Shown here: piece after piece, positions 34,140-40,963 of the stretch
Layout: each line of letters opens with the position of its first letter
Position numbering within the stretch: the stretch's first letter is position 1
Source: an uncultured Bacteroidales bacterium
GTDB lineage: Bacteria > Bacteroidota > Bacteroidia > Bacteroidales > UBA932
DNA: 40,963 nucleotides
Assembly: GCA_934726455.1 (NCBI GenBank)
Contig: CAKVDS010000016.1
Span: forward strand, 1-40,963
Reading direction: 5' to 3'
Made by a program: the position numbers and the translations under genes
Notes under the pieces: generated by a model
Told to the model about the DNA's origin: nothing
What the model saw: the letters and a program-made list of their open reading frames with translations, nothing else
The model's database searches: none

Positions 34140-34976
34140 CTACTCCTGACTGGCGCCGCCGACGAGATCGAGAATTTCTGAAGTGATCTTCTGTTGGCGG
34201 CCCTTGTTGTATTCGAGAGTCAGATCCGCAAGCAGGTGCTCACCGTTGTCCGTGGCCGTCTGCATGGCTACAGTACGTGCAGCCTGCTCCGCAGCCGCCG
34301 AATCGAGCAGCGCCGCGTAGAATTTAAGACAAATCATCTGCGGCAGAAGGCCGGCGGCTATCGTGTGCGCGTCAGGCTCGAATATGTAATCTTCCTGCAC
34401 GCCTGCACCGGCATCCGGAGACAACTGAAGTGAGAACGGCATGTACGTCTCCACGACAGGCCTCTGCACAGAAGTGGATATGAAGCGGTTGTAGACAAGG
34501 AGTATCTTTGAGAACTCCCCCTTCTCGTAGCGCTCAATCAACGCACGGGCAAAGGCAGAAGCCTTTTCGTAACTGGTATGGGCTATCAGGTCGCTGTAGT
34601 CCGCTTCAGGCACGAAACCGGCTCTGCGGACTGCCTCAGCGCACTTCTTGCCCACCGGGAAATAAACTGGAGTTCCGTATTTTTCCTTGAGTTCCAAAGC
34701 CGTGCGGATAGCGTTGGCATTGAACGCCCCACAAAGAGAGGTATTGGAAGATATCACTACCACCGCCACCGGGGCATCGCCGGAGACAGCCTTCTGCTCA
34801 AGCGGCCCGACAGCGGCAAGGATGTCTGAAAGGGCATCCGCATAGGGCCTCATGCCTTCTATGACCTTCTGCGCCTTGCGCAGCTTGGCCGAGGAGACAA
34901 GTTTCATGGCAGAAGTCACCTGCAAGGTGCTCCTGACCGAACCGATCCTGTCTTTGACTTCGCGCAATGATGCCAT
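34140..34976 (-). CDS. atpG: ATP synthase F1 subunit gamma
   Basis: A 278-residue gamma subunit, the central rotor shaft of F1. The N-terminus MASLREVKDRIGSVRSTLQVTSAMKLVSSAKLRKAQ is the conserved helix that inserts into the alpha3beta3 ring, and the C-terminal NGEHLLADLTLEYNKGRQQKITSEILDLVGGASQ is the matching partner helix. It is the last gene of the operon, 6 bases after atpA. Its stop lies 6 bases from the stop of the convergent PorV/PorQ-like gene, with no terminator between them. Confidence 0.96.
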   Translation of the reverse strand: MASLREVKDRIGSVRSTLQVTSAMKLVSSAKLRKAQKVIEGMRPYADALSDILAAVGPLEQKAVSGDAPVAVVVISSNTSLCGAFNANAIRTALELKEKYGTPVYFPVGKKCAEAVRRAGFVPEADYSDLIAHTSYEKASAFARALIERYEKGEFSKILLVYNRFISTSVQRPVVETYMPFSLQLSPDAGAGVQEDYIFEPDAHTIAAGLLPQMICLKFYAALLDSAAAEQAARTVAMQTATDNGEHLLADLTLEYNKGRQQKITSEILDLVGGASQE

Positions 34977-34982
34977 ATACTG

Positions 34983-36569
34983 CTACTTTGTAAGGAACTG
35001 GCAGACCTCATGGGCCTCCCTGCGGATAACGGAATCCAGGTCTTCCGGCATGCGGCCCTCTCCGAGTGCGTCAAGGATATCTTGATGAGAGGAGTGCATG
35101 ACATCAAGGAAGCGGGTCTGGAATTCCTCGACGCTGCCTACAGGTATGTCAGCCATGAGCGCGTTGGTGCCGCAATAGAGTATCGCCACCTGCTCCCCGA
35201 CGCTCATGGGGCTGTACTGCGGCTGAACAAGAAGACGCTCGTTTTTGCGCCCTTTGTCAAGAGTCATCGCAGTCACCTTGTCCATATCAGAGGAGAACTT
35301 GGTAAATGACTCGAGCTCCGAGAACTGGGCCTGATCTATCTTCAGGGTTCCGGCCACCTTCTTCATGGACTTCACCTGCGCGGCACCGCCCACACGGGAC
35401 ACTGAAATGCCCACGTTGATGGCCGGGCGGAATCCGGCATTAAACAGCGACGGCTCCAGATAAATCTGTCCGTCCGTGATGGAAATCACGTTAGTCGGGA
35501 TATAGGCGGAAACATCACCTGCCTGAGTCTCGATGATAGGCAGGGCCGTCAGCGAACCGCCTCCCTTGACCTTGCCTTTGAGGCACTCCGGAAGGTCATT
35601 CATCTTCTCCGCGACATCCTGCTGGCTGATGATCTTGGCCGCGCGCTCAAGAAGTCTGGAGTGGAGGTAGAACACATCACCCGGATAAGCCTCACGTCCC
35701 GAAGGACGACGAAGGATCAATGACACCTCACGGTAGGCTACAGCCTGCTTTGAAAGATCGTCATAGACCACGAGGGCATGACGTCCGGTATCACGGAAAT
35801 ATTCGCCTATGGCAGCACCGGCAAACGGGGCATAGTACTGAAGTGCAGCAGGATCAGCGGCGGTCGCCGCCACCACTACAGTGTAATCCATCGCCCCCTT
35901 GGCCCTGAGCGTCTGTACGATGGAAGCCACCGTAGAACCTTTCTGGCCCACAGCCACATAGATACAATACACCGGCTTCCCCTTGAGGAACTCGGAACGC
36001 TGATTGATGATGGTGTCTATCGCTATCGCCGTCTTGCCGGTCTGACGGTCGCCGATGATAAGCTCCCTCTGTCCGCGTCCGATAGGGATCATGGAGTCTA
36101 TGGCTTTAAGACCGGTCTGAAGAGGCTCCGTGACCGGTTCACGGAAGATGACCCCCGGAGCCTTACGCTCAATCGGCATCCTGACAGTGTCTCCCTTGAT
36201 GGAGCCGAGCCCGTCAAGCGGCGAACCGATAGGGTCAACAACCCTGCCTATGAGTCCTTCGCCGACCGGAATGCTGGCGATACGCCCGAGCCTGCGCACC
36301 CGCATGCCCTCTTTGACAAGGTCAGTCGGGCCGAGGAGCACCGCACCGACATTGTCAGCCTCAAGGTTCATGGCCACGCCCTTGACACCGCTGTCGAATT
36401 CGAGCAGTTCCCCCGCCTCAGCATTAATAAGCCCGTATATACGTGCTACACCGTCACTTACTGTCAGCACATAGCCGACCTCTTCATATTTGAGCGAATT
36501 GTCAATCCCCTTCAGTTCATTGAACAGGATCTCGGACACCTCGCTCGCCTTTATGGTATTATGCGCCAT
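34983..36569 (-). CDS. atpA: ATP synthase F1 subunit alpha
   Basis: A 528-residue alpha subunit with the N-terminal beta-barrel, the nucleotide-binding site (Walker A GDRQTGKTAIAID) and the arginine-finger region SVSRVGGAAQVKSMK. Alpha subunits hold non-catalytic nucleotides and complete the catalytic sites on beta. The ATG at 36569 overlaps the atpH end by one base. Confidence 0.97.
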   Translation of the reverse strand: MAHNTIKASEVSEILFNELKGIDNSLKYEEVGYVLTVSDGVARIYGLINAEAGELLEFDSGVKGVAMNLEADNVGAVLLGPTDLVKEGMRVRRLGRIASIPVGEGLIGRVVDPIGSPLDGLGSIKGDTVRMPIERKAPGVIFREPVTEPLQTGLKAIDSMIPIGRGQRELIIGDRQTGKTAIAIDTIINQRSEFLKGKPVYCIYVAVGQKGSTVASIVQTLRAKGAMDYTVVVAATAADPAALQYYAPFAGAAIGEYFRDTGRHALVVYDDLSKQAVAYREVSLILRRPSGREAYPGDVFYLHSRLLERAAKIISQQDVAEKMNDLPECLKGKVKGGGSLTALPIIETQAGDVSAYIPTNVISITDGQIYLEPSLFNAGFRPAINVGISVSRVGGAAQVKSMKKVAGTLKIDQAQFSELESFTKFSSDMDKVTAMTLDKGRKNERLLVQPQYSPMSVGEQVAILYCGTNALMADIPVGSVEEFQTRFLDVMHSSHQDILDALGEGRMPEDLDSVIRREAHEVCQFLTK

Positions 36570-37045
36570 TAGACTATTCTGTTGTTTTGAGTTATGAACT
36601 GTCTGCGGACGGTCTCAATCTGGCTGCGCACACTTGCATCCAGCATATAGTCATCCACAACCACTTGGAATCCCCCCACGAGAGACGGATCCACCGAAGA
36701 CTCGAATACTATCCGGCAGCCGAACTTCTTCTCCAATATACCGTGCAGCCTGTCCTCCAGCCCTGGAGACGGCACTGCGGAGACAAGAGTGGCGATACGG
36801 ATCCCCTTGGAACGGTAATACATCCCCACGAAGGAGCGGAGAATAAAACGTATGTCCTCCATGCGCCCGTTTTTGGAAACCATGGTGAGAAAACGCTCAA
36901 GATCCGGTTCGAGAGCCGGCGGCATCTTGTCGGGGTCTTTGAGTATCTCCCGGATCTGGGCGCACACTCTCTCCCCGCTGCCGTTCTCTTCAGTGTACAT
37001 CAGCAGCGCCTTGGCATATCTGGTGGATATGATTCCAGTGTTCAT
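36569..37045 (-). CDS. atpH: ATP synthase F1 subunit delta
   Basis: A 158-residue delta subunit, shorter than the roughly 177 of E. coli. It begins ISTRYAKALLMYTEENG, as usual for delta, and ends with the conserved PSLVGGFQVVVDDYMLDASVRSQIETVRRQF pattern. It holds the peripheral stalk on top of F1. Gap to atpF is 5 bases. Confidence 0.93.
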   Translation of the reverse strand: MNTGIISTRYAKALLMYTEENGSGERVCAQIREILKDPDKMPPALEPDLERFLTMVSKNGRMEDIRFILRSFVGMYYRSKGIRIATLVSAVPSPGLEDRLHGILEKKFGCRIVFESSVDPSLVGGFQVVVDDYMLDASVRSQIETVRRQFITQNNRIV

Positions 37046-37050
37046 CGCGT

Positions 37051-37557
37051 TCAGTTCTTGATATCAGCCTTTGAGGCCTCACTGACCAGACGGTCGATCA
37101 AGGCGAGTTGCTCGCCTGTGGCATCAAGGTCCTTTCTGACTATTTTCTCCGCCACCTGCACAGAGACAAGTGAAACCTGCCGGCATATTTCCTGCAGCGC
37201 CGTCTCGCGCTCGGCGGCGATGGCCGTCTTGGCCTGCTCTATCATCTTGGCCGCCTCTTCCTGCGCCTGCTGCTTGGCGGAAGCTATGATGCTGTCTCTC
37301 GCCTGCGAAGCTTCTTGAAGAATGCGTTTCTGCTCCAGCCGCGTCTGCTCTATCATCTTTGTCTGCTCCGCGGCAAGACCTTCAAGCCTGTCCTGCGCCT
37401 CCTGTGCCTTCCGCAACGACTCAGCTATGTGGTCGGAACGTTTCTGCACCATGGAAGTGATGACCGGGAAGCCGAACTTCGCAAGCACGAAGAAGACGAT
37501 CCCGAAAATCAGGACCATCCAGAAGAGAAGACCGAAGTCTGGTGTAATCAGTGACAT
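37051..37557 (-). CDS. atpF: ATP synthase Fo subunit b
   Basis: A 168-residue b subunit: one N-terminal membrane helix (about 8-28, FGLLFWMVLIFGIVFFVLAKFG) and a long charged coiled coil (about 35-150) that forms the peripheral stalk. It sits between atpE and atpH as usual in Bacteroidales. Confidence 0.95.
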   Translation of the reverse strand: MSLITPDFGLLFWMVLIFGIVFFVLAKFGFPVITSMVQKRSDHIAESLRKAQEAQDRLEGLAAEQTKMIEQTRLEQKRILQEASQARDSIIASAKQQAQEEAAKMIEQAKTAIAAERETALQEICRQVSLVSVQVAEKIVRKDLDATGEQLALIDRLVSEASKADIKN

Positions 37558-37563
37558 ACTGGA

Positions 37564-37812
37564 CTAAAGGACAGCCATCAGACACACGATCACACCAAAG
37601 AGGCAGACACCCTCGATAAGGGCGCCGATGATGATGGCGGTCGTACGAAGTTTGCCCTCAATCTCCGGCTGACGGGCAGACGCCTCCATAAGGGCCTGTG
37701 CAAGTTTGCCGATGCCGAGACCGGCTCCCAGTGCGACAATACCTGCTCCGATGGCTCCACCGACCTTTGCGAGTGCGGCGGCCTCAAGAATCATTGATGA
37801 GATAAGTAACAT
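37564..37812 (-). CDS. atpE: ATP synthase Fo subunit c
   Basis: An 82-residue hairpin of two membrane helices with the polar loop ARQPE and the ion-carrying Glu in ALIEGV. I chose the ATG at 37812 (MLLISSMILEAA); an upstream in-frame start would add an implausible arginine-rich leader of about 40 residues. The Gln and the Ser/Thr that bind sodium in Na+-type c rings are replaced by Ile and Gly here, so a proton-driven enzyme is likely. Confidence 0.95.
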   Translation of the reverse strand: MLLISSMILEAAALAKVGGAIGAGIVALGAGLGIGKLAQALMEASARQPEIEGKLRTTAIIIGALIEGVCLFGVIVCLMAVL

Positions 37813-37825
37813 ATTGTTTGTGTTT

Positions 37826-38878
37826 TTAATTGGTTTTCTTTTCCGGTTCCTGATGCGCAAGTCCGATGAACACGGCCGAGAGCATCGTGAACACATAGGC
37901 CTGGATGAAGGCCACAAGGATCTCAAGACAGTCAAGGAAGACTCCGAAGAGCACGGCCACGACAGTCATCGAACCGTTGAGCACGGCACTCATCTTGGCG
38001 GTGACGAAAATGATCCCTATCACGCTCAACAGCATGATATGTCCCGCCAGCATATTGGCGAACAGCCTTATCATCAGCGAGAAAGGCTTGGTGAACATCC
38101 CAATCAGCTCCACGGTAGGCATGATCGGGATTGCCTTGAGGGCCACAGGCACATCCGGCCAGAATATATCTTTGAAATAGTGCTTGTTGCCGAACAGGTT
38201 GATCATGAAAAACGTGAAGAGCGCAAGAACCATGGTCACCGCTATGTTGCCGGTGATGTTGGCCCCGCCGGGGAACACCGGGAATATGCCCATCAGGTTG
38301 TTGATCAGTATGAAGAAAAACGCCGTGAGCAGATAAGGCGAGAACCTCTTGTACTCAGGGCCGATAATGTCCTTGACGACATCATCGTTTATCATCATGA
38401 TGACAGGCTCCAGCAGGGCTGCAACCCCGGCAGGTTTTTCTTTCAGCACATCATGCCTGCGATACCATCCTGCACAAGCAAGTATCAGCACTACAAGCAG
38501 GAGGGAATCGATCATGAGGCCAAGCACGTTCTTGGTGATCGACAGATCCACAGGACGCTTCCCCGTGACGGCATTTATGAGTTTCCCGTCAGCGTTGAGA
38601 CCATACCCGTGCTGCTCCATCCGGTTTGACATAAAGACATGCAGGCCATTATCAATCACTATACACGGAAGAGGTATCGCTATCTCTTTACCACCTATCT
38701 TGGTGATATGCCACTCGTAAGCGTCACCTATATGACCGAAGATGAAAGACTTCATGTCAAGCCCGGCGGTTTCCTGCTCATCTGTAGTCCCGGTTGCGGC
38801 CGGCACAGCTTCCTGCGCGCCGAGGCACAGAGGCAGCAAGGCGCAGAAAAAGAGCAATATGTGCTTGATTGTCTTCAT
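37826..38878 (-). CDS. atpB: ATP synthase Fo subunit a
   Basis: A 350-residue a subunit, long because of an N-terminal signal-like segment (MKTIKHILLFFCALLPLCLGAQE) and a periplasmic domain of about 100 residues, both usual in Bacteroidota. The membrane part ends with the conserved MIRLFANMLAGHIMLL, whose Arg faces the c-ring Glu, and the final helix region AFIQAYVFTMLSAVFIGLA. The ATG at 38878 starts one base after the atpC stop and gives a proper signal; an ATG at 38893 would add MKLSK and overlap atpC. No atpI-like gene separates atpC and atpB. Confidence 0.95.
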   Translation of the reverse strand: MKTIKHILLFFCALLPLCLGAQEAVPAATGTTDEQETAGLDMKSFIFGHIGDAYEWHITKIGGKEIAIPLPCIVIDNGLHVFMSNRMEQHGYGLNADGKLINAVTGKRPVDLSITKNVLGLMIDSLLLVVLILACAGWYRRHDVLKEKPAGVAALLEPVIMMINDDVVKDIIGPEYKRFSPYLLTAFFFILINNLMGIFPVFPGGANITGNIAVTMVLALFTFFMINLFGNKHYFKDIFWPDVPVALKAIPIMPTVELIGMFTKPFSLMIRLFANMLAGHIMLLSVIGIIFVTAKMSAVLNGSMTVVAVLFGVFLDCLEILVAFIQAYVFTMLSAVFIGLAHQEPEKKTN

Positions 38879-38879
38879 T

Positions 38880-39137
38880 TTACTTAGCTTCAATACATGC
38901 CGTCAACTTGTCATGGCTGACTTTCACCACCCCGGAGGCTATTGCGAACCTGTGCTCTTCGCCACTCGCGTCACGCACCAGCACATCTCCCTCCCTGAGG
39001 GTCGAGATTATAGGGGCATGGCCCGGCAACACCTCGAAAGGGGCCACGCTGCCGGGAAGGAACACCGCCTCCGCCGTCCCCGAATACAGGGTCGATTCCG
39101 GGGAAATCACCGTCACTGTGAGTGTATTCTGTGCCAT
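38880..39137 (-). CDS. atpC: ATP synthase F1 subunit epsilon (short form)
   Basis: An 85-residue epsilon subunit consisting of the N-terminal beta-sandwich only (LTVTVISPESTLYSGTAEAVFLPG and LPGHAPIISTLREGDVLV). The C-terminal pair of helices that inhibits ATP hydrolysis in E. coli (total about 139 residues) is absent. Short epsilon forms are usual in Bacteroidota. It couples gamma to the c-ring. Confidence 0.93.
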   Translation of the reverse strand: MAQNTLTVTVISPESTLYSGTAEAVFLPGSVAPFEVLPGHAPIISTLREGDVLVRDASGEEHRFAIASGVVKVSHDKLTACIEAK

Positions 39138-39142
39138 GATGA

Positions 39143-40663
39143 CTAAGAAGCTTTGGCAAGCATCTCTTCTCCTTTCTTGATGGCATCCTCGATCGTGCCG
39201 ACATTGAGGAAAGCCTGCTCCGGAAGATAATCCACCTCACCATCGAGAATCTTGTTGAATCCCTTGATCGTGTCGTCGATATCTACCATCACACCCTTGA
39301 CTCCGGTGAACTGCTCCGCCACTGCGAAAGGCTGTGAGAGGAAGCGCTGCACCTTGCGGGCACGGTTGACGACAAGCTTGTCCTCATCAGAAAGCTCGTC
39401 CATGCCAAGGATGGCGATAATGTCTTGAAGTTCCTTGTTGCGCTGCAGGATCTGCTTCACCCTCTGGGCTGTATCATAGTGCTCCTTGCCCACGATATTC
39501 GGGTCAAGAATCCTTGATGTCGACTCCAACGGGTCAACGGCAGGATAGATGCCCAAAGAGGTAATCTTACGGCTCAGCACAGTGGTCGCATCCAGATGGG
39601 TGAATGTCGTGGCCGGTGCCGGGTCAGTAAGGTCATCGGCAGGGACATAGACCGCCTGGACAGAAGTGATGGAGCCGTTTTTTGTGGAGGTGATGCGCTC
39701 CTGCATCTGCCCCATTTCCGTGGCAAGTGTAGGTTGGTAGCCCACAGCTGACGGCATACGTCCCAGAAGGGCGGACACCTCCGAACCGGCCTGCGTGAAA
39801 CGGAAAATATTGTCAATGAAGAAAAGAATGTCGTGCGGATCCTCGGGATTGCGGCTGTCACGGAAAGATTCAGCAAGTGTAAGGCCCGAAAGCGCGACCG
39901 AACTTCTGGCTCCAGGCGGCTCGTTCATCTGCCCGAAGACCATCGCAACCTGAGATTTTTCCAGCAGCGACTTGTCTACCTTGGAAAGATCCCAATGACC
40001 CTCCTCCATGGATTTTTCGAATTCCTCACCATACTTGATGACTCCGGACTCAATCATCTCGCGGAGCAGGTCGTTTCCTTCACGCGTACGTTCGCCGACA
40101 CCGGCAAAAATAGAGAAACCGTTGTGCTTCTTGGCTATGTTGTTGATAAGTTCCTTGATAAGGACAGTCTTTCCGACACCGGCACCACCAAAAAGGCCGA
40201 TCTTGCCGCCCTTGAGATAAGGCTCAAGCAAATCAATGACCTTGATCCCGGTGTACAAAACCTCCTGCGAGGTCTTCAAATCCTCAAATTTAGGCGGCTC
40301 ACGATGGATAGGCAGAGAATCGGACATGGCAAGATCTGACATTCCGTCGATAGTCTCGCCTATGACGTTCATGACACGGCCACGGATCTGAGGGCCTACA
40401 GGCATCTCAATCGGCTCTCCGGTACACGTGACCTCCAGTCCGCGGCGAAGTCCGTCAGTGGAATCCATGGCGACGCACCGCACGGTGTCCTCACCGATAT
40501 GCTGCTCAACTTCAATTATAAGATCGCGCCCGTCGGGGCGCTTGACCTTGAGCGCGTCATAGATGGACGGCAGATCCTTGGCCTCGTCTGCCTTGTCAAG
40601 GTCGAAGTGGACATCGACCACAGGGCCGATAATCTGTGAAATATATCCTGTAGTTCCAGACAT
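39143..40663 (-). CDS. atpD: ATP synthase F1 subunit beta
   Basis: A 506-residue catalytic beta subunit with Walker A GGAGVGKTVLIKELI, the catalytic-Glu motif GVGERTREGNDL, Walker B ILFFIDNIFRF and the DELSD (DELSEED-like) segment at the C-terminus. It heads the operon atpD-C-B-E-F-H-A-G, the typical Bacteroidales arrangement. A TATATTTG box lies 28 bases upstream of the ATG. Confidence 0.97.
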   Translation of the reverse strand: MSGTTGYISQIIGPVVDVHFDLDKADEAKDLPSIYDALKVKRPDGRDLIIEVEQHIGEDTVRCVAMDSTDGLRRGLEVTCTGEPIEMPVGPQIRGRVMNVIGETIDGMSDLAMSDSLPIHREPPKFEDLKTSQEVLYTGIKVIDLLEPYLKGGKIGLFGGAGVGKTVLIKELINNIAKKHNGFSIFAGVGERTREGNDLLREMIESGVIKYGEEFEKSMEEGHWDLSKVDKSLLEKSQVAMVFGQMNEPPGARSSVALSGLTLAESFRDSRNPEDPHDILFFIDNIFRFTQAGSEVSALLGRMPSAVGYQPTLATEMGQMQERITSTKNGSITSVQAVYVPADDLTDPAPATTFTHLDATTVLSRKITSLGIYPAVDPLESTSRILDPNIVGKEHYDTAQRVKQILQRNKELQDIIAILGMDELSDEDKLVVNRARKVQRFLSQPFAVAEQFTGVKGVMVDIDDTIKGFNKILDGEVDYLPEQAFLNVGTIEDAIKKGEEMLAKAS

Positions 40664-40690
40664 TGTCTACACTTTGTTTTATAGCGGCTT

Positions 40691-40698
40691 CAAATATA
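40691..40698 (-). promoter_or_regulatory. -7 promoter box of the ATP synthase operon
   Basis: The minus strand reads TATATTTG, a full TAnnTTTG match, 27 bases before the atpD ATG. The nearest TTTG (40722-40725) is 23 bases further up, slightly beyond the usual 19-21, so the -33 assignment is uncertain. Confidence 0.55.
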
Positions 40699-40912
40699 AG
40701 CTTTTTATCTACACCCTGTCACAAAGGGCGACAGGCGACAAACTGCAAAATTTGAACCAGAGGGCAAAAATGCGACAAATTGTAAATCCTATAAGGATTA
40801 AAGCAAACCTAAAGGCGCATTAAACGACAAAAAGTAATTCGGCACTGACTGACAACATGCTGGGCACGCTGTCGCGAGTAAGGGGAGAGACGGGGATAGA
40901 ATAACAACGAAG
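40699..40912. other. intergenic stretch upstream of the ATP synthase operon
   Basis: About 210 bases without a credible gene or RNA gene. It is AT-rich near the operon promoter and more GC-rich toward the window end. Confidence 0.4.
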
Positions 40913-40950
40913 AAGTCCCGGGGAGGGTCGAATGACCATCCTCGGGACTT
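40913..40950 (-). terminator. long hairpin, probable terminator of a gene beyond the window
   Basis: Arms 40913-40929 and 40934-40950 form a 17-base stem (two G-U pairs) around a GAAT loop. On the minus strand it is followed by a T-rich stretch (CTTCGTTGTTATTC), as expected for the end of a minus-strand gene lying beyond 40963. Confidence 0.55.
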
Positions 40951-40963
40951 CCGAAAAGCGGCA

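Noticed and set aside
35778..36572. A 264-codon plus-strand open frame opposite atpA
   Set aside because: Antisense shadow of a certain ATP synthase gene.
40563..40823. A small plus-strand open frame upstream of atpD
   Set aside because: Starts inside atpD in antisense, covers the operon promoter, and shows no family motif.
1..40963. CRISPR arrays, rRNA and tRNA genes
   Set aside because: I saw no regularly spaced repeats, no rRNA signature and no convincing tRNA cloverleaf. A tRNAscan or Infernal search would settle small RNAs I may have missed.

Overview
The window looks like a chromosomal segment of a fairly GC-rich member of the Bacteroidales. The evidence is SusC/SusD pairs, promoters of the Bacteroides type (TTTG, 19 bases, TAnnTTTG), the atpD-C-B-E-F-H-A-G operon order, lipoproteins with short signal peptides, and subtilases with type IX secretion (T9SS)-like C-terminal domains. 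I cannot fix the genus; a gut-associated lineage is plausible.

Layout. 1-3099 (minus): a truncated C4 zinc-ribbon coiled-coil protein, a MerR-type regulator and two M23 peptidases. 3244-11031 (plus): a compact run of alaS, an LptG-like permease fused in frame to methionyl-tRNA formyltransferase, a NapH/NapG-like polyferredoxin and a Tat-exported aldo/keto reductase. 11136-34133: two outward-facing, mirror-image surface-protein loci. 34140-40663 (minus): the complete F1Fo ATP synthase operon.

The centre is the most interesting part. Two divergent susC genes are separated by a 2.4 kb unique segment flanked by 119 bp inverted repeats (22401-22519 and 24925-25043). By my reading the repeats differ at one position and stop matching abruptly seven codons into each susC. 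The segment encodes a small serine recombinase related to DNA invertases, and an AAA+ ATPase with a DUF4143/nuclease-like C-terminus. Just inside the left repeat is a consensus Bacteroides promoter (22538-22568) pointing left into susC; I find no equivalent pointing right. This is the architecture of an invertible promoter, predicted to leave the left locus ON and the right locus OFF in the sequenced orientation, and the reverse after inversion.

Both arms share the order susC, susD, lipoprotein gene(s), intrinsic terminator, S8 serine protease with T9SS-type C-terminus, PorV/PorQ-like barrel. The left arm has two extra genes. I infer an either/or phase-variable surface system in which each state expresses a TonB-dependent importer and, in part, a secreted protease with its own PorV/PorQ-like partner. 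A plausible but unproven job is protein or peptide harvesting, or antigenic variation of the surface. Genes, repeats, promoter and terminators are read from sequence; the switching and substrate are inference.
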